64,000 nt of DNA from Lacibacter sediminis (GTDB taxonomy: Bacteria > Bacteroidota > Bacteroidia > Chitinophagales > Chitinophagaceae), in NCBI RefSeq assembly GCF_014168535.1, contig NZ_CP060007.1, forward strand, positions 1,860,001-1,924,000, given 5' to 3'. The stretch's first letter is position 1. The number at the start of each line of letters is the position of its first letter. Of this stretch, positions 1 to 10,066 are shown piece by piece. Both the position numbers and the translations under genes were made by a program. A model generated the notes under the pieces. It saw only the letters and a program-made list of their open reading frames with translations. It ran no database searches and was not told the origin of the DNA.

Positions 1-1069
1 GAAAGAAGAAGTGGACGCAGAAGATATTGCTGAGAATATTGCGAAGATGACTGGCATTCCTGTGGCAAAGATGTTACAGAGTGAGCGTGAAAAATTATTA
101 CATCTGGAAGATGAATTGCACAACCGTGTAATTGGTCAGGATGAAGCAATAACTGCTGTTGCAGATGCCATCCGCAGAAGCAGGGCGGGGTTGAGCGATC
201 CAAAGAAACCAATCGGTTCGTTTATTTTTCTCGGAACAACAGGTGTGGGTAAAACCGAACTGGCGAAAGCGCTGGCAGAATACCTGTTTGATGATGAAGG
301 AATGATGACAAGGATCGACATGAGTGAGTACCAGGAAAAGCATACGGTTTCAAGATTGGTGGGAGCGCCTCCGGGCTATGTGGGTTATGATGAAGGTGGT
401 CAATTGACCGAGGCTGTTCGCCGTAAACCTTACAGTGTGGTGTTGCTGGATGAGATCGAAAAAGCCCATCCGGATGTCTGGAATGTGCTGCTGCAGGTGT
501 TGGATGATGGCCGACTCACCGATAATAAAGGCAGGGTGGTGAACTTTAAGAACACTATCATCATCATGACGAGCAATATTGGTAGCCATTTAATTAGTGA
601 GGCGTATGAAGGCGTAAGTACTGAAAATGAGATAGATAAGGCTGCGGAGCGGGCAAAACTGGAAGTTATGACGTTGCTTAGACAAACCATTCGGCCCGAA
701 TTCTTGAATCGTGTGGACGAAATCATTATGTTTGCACCATTACTTCGAAAGGAAATCAAATCCATTATTCGCATTCAGCTGAACAATCTCAAGCAACTTG
801 TTGCCCAAAGCGGAATACAGCTGGAATTTTCTGACTACACCCTTGAATTCCTTGCCGAACATGGTTTCGATCCCCAGTTTGGTGCAAGACCCTTAAAGCG
901 ATTGATCCAGAAAGAGATCGTAAATGGGCTAAGCCGAAAGATTTTATCAGGCGATATCGAAAAAAGCCGCAAAGTTCTTGTGGATGTGTTTGATGGCGTA
1001 GTTGTTTTCAGAAATGAAAACGACGAGACTCCTTCAACAAAGGAAAAGAACAAGGCAGCAACTACCTGA
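1..1069 (+). CDS. clpB: ClpB disaggregase, C-terminal part (5' end outside window)
   Basis: This is the second AAA+ domain and C-terminal D2-small domain of the Hsp100 disaggregase ClpB, which pulls polypeptides out of aggregates together with DnaK. The frame is open to the first base, so the gene begins before the window. Seen: the linker [20 protein letters not shown] typical of ClpB, Walker [10 protein letters not shown], Walker [15 protein letters not shown], sensor-1 TSNIG and the GARPLKR sensor-2 segment near the end. No ClpP-binding IGF/L loop is visible in this part, which fits ClpB rather than ClpA/ClpC. The C-terminus is a short charged tail. Confidence 0.93.
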   Translation, partial: KEEVDAEDIAENIAKMTGIPVAKMLQSEREKLLHLEDELHNRVIGQDEAITAVADAIRRSRAGLSDPKKPIGSFIFLGTTGVGKTELAKALAEYLFDDEGMMTRIDMSEYQEKHTVSRLVGAPPGYVGYDEGGQLTEAVRRKPYSVVLLDEIEKAHPDVWNVLLQVLDDGRLTDNKGRVVNFKNTIIIMTSNIGSHLISEAYEGVSTENEIDKAAERAKLEVMTLLRQTIRPEFLNRVDEIIMFAPLLRKEIKSIIRIQLNNLKQLVAQSGIQLEFSDYTLEFLAEHGFDPQFGARPLKRLIQKEIVNGLSRKILSGDIEKSRKVLVDVFDGVVVFRNENDETPSTKEKNKAATT

Positions 1070-1119
1070 GATTAACAGTTGATAGGTTTTGAATTATTAA
1101 ATAAAAAAGGACAAAGGTT

Positions 1120-1701
1120 ATGGCACACAAAGCAGTAGAAATAGAAATTATCCCACCAAAAGATATATGGGTCGGCAATAAACAGGCACCGGTTAAATTA
1201 GTGATGTATGGCGATTATGAAAGTGAAGCCTGTGCAAAAGCAAACGAAGTAGTTAACCAGTTAATGGGCAAATACGAAGATAAATTACAGTTTAATTTTC
1301 GTCATTTTCCGTTGACACGTATTCATCAACGTGCACAAAAGGCCGCAGAAGCTTCAATTGGTGCAGCACAGGAAGGTGAAGGCAAGTTCTGGGATATGCA
1401 TAATATCCTTTTTGCTCACCGTCGTCAGCTAGGTACCATCAGTTTGAAAGGATATGCAAAAGAAGCAGGTGTAACTGATAAGAACTTCCTGACAAAGCTG
1501 GTTGATTCAGTTTATGGCTGGAGCGTTCGTGCAGATTTGCTTGAAGGCGCAGACAAAGGTATCAGAGATGTGCCGTTCTTCTATATTAATGGTGAAGTGT
1601 ACAATGGCCCGGTGAATGTAAGTGCATTCAGCAAAGTCATTGATCTGCTGGCAACCGCTAAAAAGCCTGCCGCAAAAGCAGCAACTAAAAAAAGAGCGTA
1701 A
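1120..1701 (+). CDS. DsbA-fold (thioredoxin_4) protein without a CxxC pair
   Basis: 193-residue cytoplasmic protein with the DsbA/Thioredoxin_4 layout: a beta-strand followed by the position where the active site normally lies (VMYGDYESEACAKA), a helical insert, and the cis-Pro-type strand DVPFFYING near residue 150. Families of this fold are oxidoreductases or NhaA-associated proteins. Here the active-site region has a single cysteine instead of CxxC, so ordinary disulfide exchange is unlikely. There is no signal peptide. The last ~18 residues are a Lys/Ala-rich tail (KKPAAKAATKKRA) that resembles a nucleic-acid-binding tail. The gene stands alone between clpB and a strong terminator. Fold call is fairly firm; function unknown. 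Confidence 0.75.
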   Translation: MAHKAVEIEIIPPKDIWVGNKQAPVKLVMYGDYESEACAKANEVVNQLMGKYEDKLQFNFRHFPLTRIHQRAQKAAEASIGAAQEGEGKFWDMHNILFAHRRQLGTISLKGYAKEAGVTDKNFLTKLVDSVYGWSVRADLLEGADKGIRDVPFFYINGEVYNGPVNVSAFSKVIDLLATAKKPAAKAATKKRA

Positions 1702-1723
1702 AAAGAGCATGATGCTCGTATAC

Positions 1724-1753
1724 AGGCAATGAAGAAATTCATTGCCTTTTTTT
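1724..1753 (+). terminator. Rho-independent terminator
   Basis: Perfect 10-bp stem (AGGCAATGAA with TTCATTGCCT), GAAA loop, followed by seven T residues. It closes the thioredoxin-fold gene just upstream. Confidence 0.92.
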
Positions 1754-1886
1754 GTGCCTGATAACCATACGTTCATATCCAGGTTGCGCAATCGATTGAA
1801 AAGCAGAAACCACAGGTCGGTATGGGATTAAAAATAACGTAGTTTTAAAACGCAAAAATCAACCAGCAACGATTACCAGCCGCCAA

Positions 1887-4658
1887 ATGAATTTGTTTGT
1901 CAATAAAAAAAGAAACATTGTTATTGCAATAGTAGTAGCCATTGGATTGGTGACTACATTTTTCATGCAGCAACCCTCAAACAAAATTGATTTCAGTGCC
2001 GATGTTAAACCAATCCTCAACAAGAAATGTATTTCCTGTCATGGTGGTGTGAAAAAACAGGGAGGCTTCAGTTTTTTATTTCGTGAAGAAGCTCTTGCTG
2101 TTACTGAAAGCGGAAAGCCAGCCATCATTCCGGGTGATCCTGATGGCAGCGAAATGATCCGCAGACTTACATTAAATGATCCGGAAGAACGGATGCCTTA
2201 CAAACATGATCCGCTGAGTAAGGAAGAAATTTCTATTTTAAAAAGATGGATCAAACAAGGTGCAAAATGGGGAGAGCATTGGGCTTATCTTCCTGTGGAA
2301 GAACCAACAGTGCCAACAGGCAAACGTCGTTTCTTTGGTTTGCTGAAACCGGAAAAACCGGTGTGGGTTAAAAATGAGATCGATTATTTTATCAACGAAA
2401 AATTAGTAAAGGAAAAAATACAAGCTTCGGTTGAAGCAGATAAAGCAACCTTATTACGCCGTGTGAGTTTAGATATTACCGGTCTTCCTCCTTCCACATC
2501 ATTAGCGCAACAGTTTTTAAACGATACATCTTCGAATGCTTATGAACGGTTAGTTGACAGCTTACTTGCTTCATCACATTATGGAGAACGATGGACAGCT
2601 TTGTGGATGGACATGGCACGTTATGCTGATACAAAAGGTTACGAACGTGACGCACATCGCTCTATATGGCGTTACAGGGATTGGTTAATTCAATCGTTTA
2701 ATCAAGATAAGCCTTACAACGATTTTTTAATTGAACAGGTAGCAGGTGATCTGTTGCCAAACCCAACCGATGCACAATACATTGCAACAGCATTTCATCG
2801 CAACACCATGACAAATGATGAAGGTGGTACTGACAATGAAGAGTATCGCACTGCTGCAGTGATGGATCGTGTAAGTACTACCTGGGAAACATTAATGGGT
2901 ACAACCTTTGCGTGTGTGCAATGTCATAGTCATCCATATGATCCATTCAGGCACGAAGAGTATTATAAATTTCTTGCCTTCTTCAACAACACAAGAGATG
3001 AAGATACTTATGAAGATTTTCCTGTGTTGCGTGAATACAAAAATGTTGACAGTTTAAAATTTGAAAAATTAAAAGTTTGGTTGCAGCAAAATGTTTCGAA
3101 AGAGAAATATGCAGAGATAGTACGTTTTATTAAAACAGGTCAGCCTGTTATTAATTCTGTAGTAACAGATGCATTTACCAACAGTGCCCTTGCTGATACA
3201 AAATGGCTTTCATTAAGAAACAATGGAACTTGTCGTATAAAAAAAGTTGACCTGACTAACAGGAACACGCTGATGTTTCGTTATTCAACAGGTATGGAAG
3301 CTGGAAAGTGGAGTATTCATCTCGATAGTATTGGCGGGCCATTGCTTACGACCATTTCACTCAAAACAACAAAGGGTTGGGAAATAGCAAGTGTTCCCAT
3401 TCCCGTTGCAAGCGGAGTGCATGATCTGTGGTTCAGCTATAAAAATCCAAACCTTAAAAAGCCCGAAGAGAACGGAGCAAATTTTAGTTGGTTTTATTTC
3501 ACGCAATCTTTTCCCGGTAATGATAAGCCCGGTTACGATTCAGCACAACAATATTATTTTGATCTTGTACGATCCAATCAATACACTGGCACTCCGATCA
3601 TGGTTGAAAATACAAATGATCTGTTTCGCACAACCAATGTGTTTGAACGGGGTAACTGGATGGTAAAGAGTGATGAAGTGAAACCCGGTGTGCCAGCTAC
3701 ATTAAATCCCATGCCAGCCAATGCTCCTGCAAATCGTTTAGGGCTTGCGATGTGGTTGACCGATAAAAAAAATCCATTGGTATCAAGAACCATTGTTAAC
3801 CGCATTTGGGAGCAATTGTTTGGTCATGGTCTTGCAGAAACATTGGAAGATCTCGGTACGCAAGGTATAGCACCAACGCACCAGGAATTGCTTGATTGGC
3901 TTTCGTATAAATTAATGACTGACTATAACTGGAGTTTGAAAAAACTGATCAAAGAAATTGTACTATCTGCAACGTACAGACAAAGTTCAGTTGTATCAAA
4001 AGAATTGCAGGAGAAAGATCCGGCGAACAGGTTGTATGCACGTGGGCCCCGTGTACGTTTATCAGCTGAGCAATTAAGAGACCAGGCATTGGCCGTAAGT
4101 GGATTGTTGAGCAGAGACATGTATGGCCGGAGTGTGATGCCTTATCAACCAGTGGGTATCTGGCTTACACCTTACAATGGTGATAAATGGAAAATGAGTG
4201 AAGGCGGCGATCAATACCGCCGAACCATTTATACTTACTGGAAACGAAGTGCACCTTATCCATTTATGATGATGTTTGATGGTGCTGCACGTAATGTATG
4301 TGTGGCAAGACGCATCAACACCAATACACCTTTACAGGCATTGGCAACATTGAACGATTCTTCTTATCTCAACATGGCACGCAATCTTGCTTACAACATC
4401 AAAAAAGAAGAGGCAACCAGTGTAGCACAACAAATAAGTAAGGGCTATGAACATATGATGTATAAAGCCATCAGCAAAGAAAAACTCAATGCACTTACAA
4501 CGTTGTACACACAATCAGTAAATGTGTTTAAAGAGGATAAACTGAAAGCATGCGAAGTAATTGGTATGGATAGTAAACATAATACACCTGAAACAGCAGC
4601 GTTGGTTGTTGTGATGAATGCCATGCTGAATCTTGATGAATGGATAACAAAAAATTAA
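1887..4658 (+). CDS. PSCyt1-DUF1549-DUF1553 cytochrome-domain protein
   Basis: 923-residue exported protein. Residues ~10-27 form an N-terminal membrane anchor or signal segment. Residues ~35-100 are a Planctomycete-type cytochrome c domain with a haem motif CISCH at 48-52. DUF1549 (PSCyt2) follows, with a second motif CVQCHSHPYDPF near residue 343, then a jelly-roll-like middle, then DUF1553 (PSD1) in the last third (LVSRTIVNRIWEQLFGHGL, ANRLYARGPRVRLSAEQLRDQ). It is the first gene of a tight set: 4 bases separate it from the DUF1501 gene. Such pairs are common in Planctomycetes and Verrucomicrobia, where they accompany sulfatase and carbohydrate genes. The biochemical role is not established; electron transfer in polysaccharide or C-O/C-S bond chemistry is only a guess. 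Confidence 0.88.
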   Translation: MNLFVNKKRNIVIAIVVAIGLVTTFFMQQPSNKIDFSADVKPILNKKCISCHGGVKKQGGFSFLFREEALAVTESGKPAIIPGDPDGSEMIRRLTLNDPEERMPYKHDPLSKEEISILKRWIKQGAKWGEHWAYLPVEEPTVPTGKRRFFGLLKPEKPVWVKNEIDYFINEKLVKEKIQASVEADKATLLRRVSLDITGLPPSTSLAQQFLNDTSSNAYERLVDSLLASSHYGERWTALWMDMARYADTKGYERDAHRSIWRYRDWLIQSFNQDKPYNDFLIEQVAGDLLPNPTDAQYIATAFHRNTMTNDEGGTDNEEYRTAAVMDRVSTTWETLMGTTFACVQCHSHPYDPFRHEEYYKFLAFFNNTRDEDTYEDFPVLREYKNVDSLKFEKLKVWLQQNVSKEKYAEIVRFIKTGQPVINSVVTDAFTNSALADTKWLSLRNNGTCRIKKVDLTNRNTLMFRYSTGMEAGKWSIHLDSIGGPLLTTISLKTTKGWEIASVPIPVASGVHDLWFSYKNPNLKKPEENGANFSWFYFTQSFPGNDKPGYDSAQQYYFDLVRSNQYTGTPIMVENTNDLFRTTNVFERGNWMVKSDEVKPGVPATLNPMPANAPANRLGLAMWLTDKKNPLVSRTIVNRIWEQLFGHGLAETLEDLGTQGIAPTHQELLDWLSYKLMTDYNWSLKKLIKEIVLSATYRQSSVVSKELQEKDPANRLYARGPRVRLSAEQLRDQALAVSGLLSRDMYGRSVMPYQPVGIWLTPYNGDKWKMSEGGDQYRRTIYTYWKRSAPYPFMMMFDGAARNVCVARRINTNTPLQALATLNDSSYLNMARNLAYNIKKEEATSVAQQISKGYEHMMYKAISKEKLNALTTLYTQSVNVFKEDKLKACEVIGMDSKHNTPETAALVVVMNAMLNLDEWITKN

Positions 4659-4662
4659 GTAC

Positions 4663-6171
4663 ATGACCAGGAACGAACTACATAATCAAAGACTGGCAAA
4701 CGAAGCAAAGGAGAAACAGTTGCAGCAGTTTACCCGTCGGCATTTTTTAAAAGAAAGTGCCATGGGCTTTGGTGCATTGGCATTGGGTTCGTTGATCACC
4801 GGTTGTGGAACTGGATCAGGCAATGCTTCATCGCAATTATTTGATCCGGCACATCCATTAGCACCACGCATGCCTTTCTTTCCAGGCAAAGCAAAATCTG
4901 TTATCTATCTGCACATGGCAGGTGCACCATCGCAACTGGAATTATTTGATTATAAACCTGAGCTTGCAAAACTCAATGGACAGGATTGTCCGCCATCTTT
5001 ATTGGAAGGAAAGAAGTTTGCATTTATTCGTGGTGTGCCTAAAATGTTAGGACCGCAAGCCAACTTTAAACAACATGGGCAAAGTGGTTTATGGGTAAGT
5101 GATTACCTGCCGCATTTTTCTTCAATTGTTGATGATGTATCTATTATAAAATCTGTCACCACTGATCAATTTAATCATGCACCTGCACAGTTGTTAATGC
5201 ATACAGGTAGTGCACGTTTAGGACGACCAAGCATGGGTTCATGGGTTACTTATGGGTTAGGTACAGAAAATCAAAATTTACCGGGCTTTGTTGTGTTGAC
5301 ATCGGGTGGTAATAATCCTGATGCAGGTAAGAGTGTGTGGGGTAGCGGTTTTCTGCCAAGTGTTTATCAAGGCGTGCAATGCCGCAGCGAAGGTGATCCG
5401 GTTTTGTTTATCAACGATCCCGAAGGTATGGGTCGTGATCTTCGCAAAGCATCCATTGATGCGATTAATAAAGTGAACCAGGAACAGTATAAAGAATTCA
5501 ATGATCCTGAAACCTTGTCACGCATTTCACAATACGAGATGGCGTACAAGATGCAGATATCTGTACCGGAAGTAATGAACATAAATGATGAGCCTGCCTA
5601 CATTCATGAGATGTATGGCACACAACCGGGCAAAGCAAGTTTTGCGAATAATGTTTTGCTTGCACGTAAGCTGGTTGAAAAAGGTGTACGTTTTGTACAG
5701 TTGTTTGATTGGGGTTGGGATACACATGGTACGAGTGCCGATGGTGCAATTGATATTGGCCTGATCAATAAATGCAGAGAAGTTGATAAATCAATGACCG
5801 CTCTTATTCTTGATTTGAAACAACGTGGATTGTTAGAAGAAACTTTAGTTGTTTGGGGTGGTGAGTTTGGTCGTACGCCTATGCAGGAAAATCGTGATGG
5901 AAAAGAAATGCCGTTTAAAGGAAGAGATCATCATGCAGAAGCATTTACGATGTGGATGGCCGGTGGAGGTATCAAAGGCGGAACTACTTATGGTGAAACA
6001 GATGAGATTGGATACAGTATTGCCAAAGGAAAAGTTGAAGCATTCGATTTGCAGGCAACCATTCTTAATCAACTCGGGTTTGATCATGAAAAGTTCACGT
6101 ATGAATTTCAGGGACGACCGTTCCGTTTAACTGATGTAGCAGGAAAAGTAATTACAGATATTATTGCATAA
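4663..6171 (+). CDS. DUF1501 family protein, Tat lipoprotein
   Basis: 502 residues. The N-terminus carries a twin-arginine motif (TRRHFLK), a hydrophobic stretch and a lipobox ending LITGC, so export folded by Tat and lipid anchoring are predicted. The body is DUF1501, which has an alkaline-phosphatase/sulfatase-like fold; seen are QLFDWGWDTHG, VVWGGEFGRTPM and GRDHH, the usual conserved family segments. DUF1501 genes nearly always sit next to DUF1549/DUF1553 genes, as here (4-base gap). Substrate unknown. Confidence 0.9.
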   Translation: MTRNELHNQRLANEAKEKQLQQFTRRHFLKESAMGFGALALGSLITGCGTGSGNASSQLFDPAHPLAPRMPFFPGKAKSVIYLHMAGAPSQLELFDYKPELAKLNGQDCPPSLLEGKKFAFIRGVPKMLGPQANFKQHGQSGLWVSDYLPHFSSIVDDVSIIKSVTTDQFNHAPAQLLMHTGSARLGRPSMGSWVTYGLGTENQNLPGFVVLTSGGNNPDAGKSVWGSGFLPSVYQGVQCRSEGDPVLFINDPEGMGRDLRKASIDAINKVNQEQYKEFNDPETLSRISQYEMAYKMQISVPEVMNINDEPAYIHEMYGTQPGKASFANNVLLARKLVEKGVRFVQLFDWGWDTHGTSADGAIDIGLINKCREVDKSMTALILDLKQRGLLEETLVVWGGEFGRTPMQENRDGKEMPFKGRDHHAEAFTMWMAGGGIKGGTTYGETDEIGYSIAKGKVEAFDLQATILNQLGFDHEKFTYEFQGRPFRLTDVAGKVITDIIA

Positions 6172-6192
6172 TTCATTTTCAAGAAAATACAA

Positions 6193-7128
6193 ATGAAACA
6201 AAACCGCCGCACATTTATGAAAGCTACTGCATCAGCAACTGCAGCAACCATGCTTTCCCCGTTTGCAACATTGGCTTCAGCAGAACAACCTGTGTTTCCA
6301 AAAAATGATCAATTTAAATTGCTGATGATGCAAACCAGTTGGGGATTTAAAGGTAATATCGATGCTTTTTGTGCGGCTGCAAAAAAAGAAGGGTATGATG
6401 GTATTGAAGTGTGGTGGCCTGCTGATGATGTAAAAGCACAAACAGAACTGTTTGATGCGTTGAAAAAACACGGACTGCAGGTTGGTTTTCTTTGTGGCGG
6501 TTCGCAAACAAATCACCAGGAGCATTTCGATACGTTTAAAAAAAATCTTGATGCTGCTACTGCCAACAAAATTCAGAAACCTGTTTACATCAATTGTCAT
6601 TCAGGACGGGATTATTTTACTTACGAGCAGAATAAATTGTTTATCGATCAAACAACAAAACGTTCAAAAGAAACCGGTGTACCTATCTATCATGAAACAC
6701 ATCGTGGACGAATGTTGTTTGCTGCGCATATTACAAGACAGTTCATCGAAAAGAATCCTGAGTTACGTTTAACATTGGACATATCGCATTGGTGCAACGT
6801 GCATGAAACATTATTGACCGATCAAAAAGAAACTGTTGATATTGCATTAGAGCGTGTAGATCATATTCATTCAAGAGTTGGTCACCCGGAAGGCCCGCAG
6901 GTAAGTGATCCACGTGCACCGGAGTGGGAGAGAGCATTGAGTGCACATATAGCCTGGTGGGATAAAGTAATTGAACGTAAGAAGAAAAAAGGTGAACTAA
7001 TGACGATCTTAACAGAATTTGGTCCGCCTGATTATTTACAAACATTGCCTTATACAAGACAGCCGGTAGCAGATCAATGGGCAATCAATGTGCACATGAT
7101 GCAGCTACTGCGTAAACGATACCAGTAA
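6193..7128 (+). CDS. Sugar phosphate isomerase/epimerase-like TIM-barrel protein, exported
   Basis: 311 residues with an N-terminal Tat-like signal (NRRTFMKATASA, cleavage region LASAEQ). The rest fits the AP-endonuclease-2/xylose-isomerase-like TIM barrel: YDGIEVWWPADD, INCHSGRDYF, a metal-ligand Glu/His set in PIYHETHRGRM and DISHWC, and HIHSRVGHPEGPQ. Members isomerise or epimerise sugars or act in inositol-type catabolism. It follows the DUF1501 gene by 21 bases and probably shares its transcript, suggesting the cluster acts on a carbohydrate outside the cytoplasm (inference). Confidence 0.82.
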   Translation: MKQNRRTFMKATASATAATMLSPFATLASAEQPVFPKNDQFKLLMMQTSWGFKGNIDAFCAAAKKEGYDGIEVWWPADDVKAQTELFDALKKHGLQVGFLCGGSQTNHQEHFDTFKKNLDAATANKIQKPVYINCHSGRDYFTYEQNKLFIDQTTKRSKETGVPIYHETHRGRMLFAAHITRQFIEKNPELRLTLDISHWCNVHETLLTDQKETVDIALERVDHIHSRVGHPEGPQVSDPRAPEWERALSAHIAWWDKVIERKKKKGELMTILTEFGPPDYLQTLPYTRQPVADQWAINVHMMQLLRKRYQ

Positions 7129-7323
7129 AAAGGTACAAGGAGGAAAATCCAAAAAACAAAATCCAAAAAACAAGCAAAGGCACAAGGTTCAAGGTACATG
7201 GTTCAAGGAATAAAATACAAAAACCAAGGCACAAGGATCAAGACAAGTACACGCATAACTTAAAACTTAAGAACTTAGAACTTTTATTCATTACTCATCA
7301 CTGATTACTCATCATTCATCACT
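7129..7323. repeat. Low-complexity intergenic repeats
   Basis: No gene. The left part is built of imperfect short repeats such as CAAGGCACAAGG, AAGGTTCAAGG and AAAATCCAAAAAACA. The part just before the next ATG repeats ATTACTCATCACT-type units. It looks like simple-sequence drift with no coding frame and no clear hairpin terminator. Confidence 0.6.
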
Positions 7324-7324
7324 C

Positions 7325-8746
7325 ATGTTGTTATCTGTTTCTGATTTTATCGGTCGTTTTCATCCTGTGTTCGTGCATTTGCCAATCGGTATTTTGTTGC
7401 TGGCTTGTCTTTTTCAATGGTTGATGATCAAAGACCGGTTTGCGGTTTTGCAACCTGCCATTCCTGTAACATTGTTTTGGGGAATGATCAGTGCCATTGC
7501 ATCCTGCATCAGCGGCTACTTACTTTCAACAACGGGTGATTATGATGCACAGTTGGTGGGCAGACATCAATGGTTGGGTATTAGTGTTGCAGTTGTTTCA
7601 CTTATCCTGTATGTATTGCACAAACGGTCTGTCAGCGGAAGAACAGCAAGAATTGTTTCGCTTGTATTGTTTTTGCTTATCACTATTACAGGGCATTTAG
7701 GAGGTTCGTTAACTCATGGTTCAACTTATTTAACCGAAGGTTTGAATGCAGATGCTGCTGATAAAAAAGGAGCTGCAATTCCACCTATTCCAAATATTCA
7801 GGAAGCAGTTGTGTACAACGATATGGTGAAACCCTTACTTGAAGCAAGGTGTTATAGTTGTCATGGCCCGAATAAGAAAAAAGGCAAACTTCGTTTAGAC
7901 ACAGAAGAGTTTATTTTGAAAGGTGGGGAGAGCGGCAAAACAATCATTGCAGGTGATGCTGAAGCAAGTGATCTCATCGAACGTTTATTGTTGCCACAGG
8001 ACAATGACGATCATATGCCACCAAAAGAAAAACCACAACTAACGCAACAGGAAATTGCATTGCTGCATTGGTGGGTGAGTAATGGCGCACATTTTTCAAA
8101 GAAGGTGAAAGATCTGCAACAAACAGAAAAAATAAAACCGGTATTGCTTGCGCTGCAAAAAGGAGATGTTCCTGAAGCCGAAAGTAAACTATCGGATGTG
8201 CCCGAAACAGAAGTGTCGAAAGCAGATGAAGCAGTGATCAAAAAATTACAGGCAGCTGGTGTAATTGTTACTCCAGTAGCACAGAATAGTAATTATCTCT
8301 CCGTCAATTTTGTAACGGCTGTTTCAACGGCAGATAGTGTGATGAAACTTTTTGGTTTGTTGAAAAAACAACTGTTGTGGTTAAAACTCAATAACCCAAC
8401 TGTTAATGATCATGCGATTGAATTTATTAAGGACTGCAAAGCCATCACCCGGCTACAACTAAGCAATACTGCAATAACTGATAAAGCAATGGCCACAATA
8501 AAATTGCTTCCCCAATTGCAATCGTTGAGTCTTGTTGGTACGAAAGTAACAGCAGAAGCAGTGCTGCAATTGCAATCGTTGAAAATGCTGAAATATATTT
8601 ATCTGTTCCAGACGAATGTAAGCCGCAACAACTGGGCTGCATTACAAAAAGCATTTCCTTCAACAACGCTCGATTCAGGTAATTACGTTGTGCCACTCTT
8701 AGCAACAGACACAATAAAAGTAACAGCCCCGGTAAAGCCACAATAA
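7325..8746 (+). CDS. DUF2231/PSCyt1 membrane cytochrome-domain protein with LRR-like C-terminus
   Basis: 473 residues. The first ~135 residues hold four hydrophobic helices of a DUF2231-like membrane domain (FHPVFVHLPIGILLLACLFQ). A Planctomycete-type cytochrome c domain follows, with haem motif CYSCH at 176-180 and the distal segment DDHMPPKEK expected for the axial Met. The C-terminal ~130 residues contain leucine-rich-repeat-like strands (ITRLQLSNTAITDKAMATI, LQSLSLVGTKVTAEAV). Similar three-part proteins accompany DUF1549/DUF1501 genes, and this is the last gene of that set. It probably feeds electrons between the membrane and the secreted cytochrome protein (inference). Confidence 0.82.
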   Translation: MLLSVSDFIGRFHPVFVHLPIGILLLACLFQWLMIKDRFAVLQPAIPVTLFWGMISAIASCISGYLLSTTGDYDAQLVGRHQWLGISVAVVSLILYVLHKRSVSGRTARIVSLVLFLLITITGHLGGSLTHGSTYLTEGLNADAADKKGAAIPPIPNIQEAVVYNDMVKPLLEARCYSCHGPNKKKGKLRLDTEEFILKGGESGKTIIAGDAEASDLIERLLLPQDNDDHMPPKEKPQLTQQEIALLHWWVSNGAHFSKKVKDLQQTEKIKPVLLALQKGDVPEAESKLSDVPETEVSKADEAVIKKLQAAGVIVTPVAQNSNYLSVNFVTAVSTADSVMKLFGLLKKQLLWLKLNNPTVNDHAIEFIKDCKAITRLQLSNTAITDKAMATIKLLPQLQSLSLVGTKVTAEAVLQLQSLKMLKYIYLFQTNVSRNNWAALQKAFPSTTLDSGNYVVPLLATDTIKVTAPVKPQ

Positions 8747-8833
8747 CAACTTAGCGGAAATTGTCAACCGGTGAATGGGTTGTCTTTTCTTCGAAAGAAG
8801 AAAAAGTACATCTTTGCAGCTCAATCATCAACT

Positions 8834-10066
8834 ATGGCTTCCGGAAAAAACGCTGCAATTGGTTTCATCTTTATCACCTTGTTGATCGATGTGATTGGCT
8901 TTGGAATTATTATTCCCGTAATGCCCAATCTTATTGAGGAGTTAGCCCATGTAAATGTTAGCGAAGCGTCAAAAATCGGAGGCGTGTTACTTGCTGTTTT
9001 TGCCATTACGCAGTTTGTATTTTCGCCATTGGTAGGCAACCTGAGCGATAAGTATGGCCGTCGTCCCATTTTATTGGCATCGCTTTTTGCATTTGCACTT
9101 GACTATGTGTTGTTATCCTTCGCACCAAATCTTGGATGGTTATTTGTCGGCCGTATCATTGCCGGCATCACCGGTGCAAGTTTCACCACTGCGTCTGCCT
9201 ACATTGCCGATATCAGCACAGCAGAAGACAGGGCGAAAAATTTCGGAATGATAGGGGCAGCCTTTGGTTTGGGATTTGTGATTGGACCAATGATCGGTGG
9301 ATTGCTGGGCGGACTTGGCACACGAGTTCCCTTTATGGTTGCCGCCGGTTTGTGTTTCCTCAACTTTCTCTACGGTTATTTTATTCTTCCTGAATCATTA
9401 AAACCTGAATTGCGTCGTCCGTTTGAGTGGAAGAGAGCAATCCCTGGTGTAAGCATCATCAACCTGAAAAGGTATCCTGCTATACTCGGTCTGATTGTTT
9501 CATTAGTGCTGGTGTATCTTGGCGGGCATGCGGTACAATCGAACTGGAGTTTCTTTACGATTGAACGTTTTAAATGGACACCCGGCATGATCGGTATTTC
9601 ATTAACCGTGGTAGGTGTGTTGGTGGGCGGAGTACAGGCCGGATTAACAAGGATCGTAAATCCAAGATTGGGGAATGAAAAAAGTGTTTATATCGGTCTG
9701 GCTTTTTATGCGCTGGGTATGTTGTTGTTTGCATTTGCAACTCAAAGCTGGATGATGTTTGTCTTTCTGGTTCCTTATTGCCTCGGTGGTATTTGCGGCC
9801 CGGCATTACAATCGATCATGGTGGGGCATGTGCCTGCTAATGAACAGGGAGAGTTACAGGGATCTCTTTCAGGGCTCATGAGTCTAACCACAATCGTTGG
9901 GCCTTTACTCATGACCAATACATTTGCTTACTTCACAAGTAAATCGGCGCCCGTTTATTTCCCGGGCTCATCATTCCTGTTAGGAGCTATCCTCATTATT
10001 GCAAGTGCGTTCATTGCTTATTATTCGCTGCATGTAAAACCGGCACGGGCAGCTGCTGCAAGTTGA
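8834..10066 (+). CDS. MFS transporter, TetA/TCR drug-efflux type
   Basis: 410 residues, 12 hydrophobic segments. Motif A is GNLSDKYGRRPILLAS in the loop after TM2, and motif C-like GAAFGLGFVIGPMIGG lies in TM5, typical of TetA/Bcr-like drug:H+ antiporters in the inner membrane. The start is placed at the ATG at 8834 (MASGKNAAIGF), because the frame upstream adds only a basic stretch not seen in the family. In addition, a promoter-like CATCTTTG (8809-8816) lies inside that extension, about 17 bases before this ATG. Substrate cannot be told from sequence. Confidence 0.87.
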   Translation: MASGKNAAIGFIFITLLIDVIGFGIIIPVMPNLIEELAHVNVSEASKIGGVLLAVFAITQFVFSPLVGNLSDKYGRRPILLASLFAFALDYVLLSFAPNLGWLFVGRIIAGITGASFTTASAYIADISTAEDRAKNFGMIGAAFGLGFVIGPMIGGLLGGLGTRVPFMVAAGLCFLNFLYGYFILPESLKPELRRPFEWKRAIPGVSIINLKRYPAILGLIVSLVLVYLGGHAVQSNWSFFTIERFKWTPGMIGISLTVVGVLVGGVQAGLTRIVNPRLGNEKSVYIGLAFYALGMLLFAFATQSWMMFVFLVPYCLGGICGPALQSIMVGHVPANEQGELQGSLSGLMSLTTIVGPLLMTNTFAYFTSKSAPVYFPGSSFLLGAILIIASAFIAYYSLHVKPARAAAAS

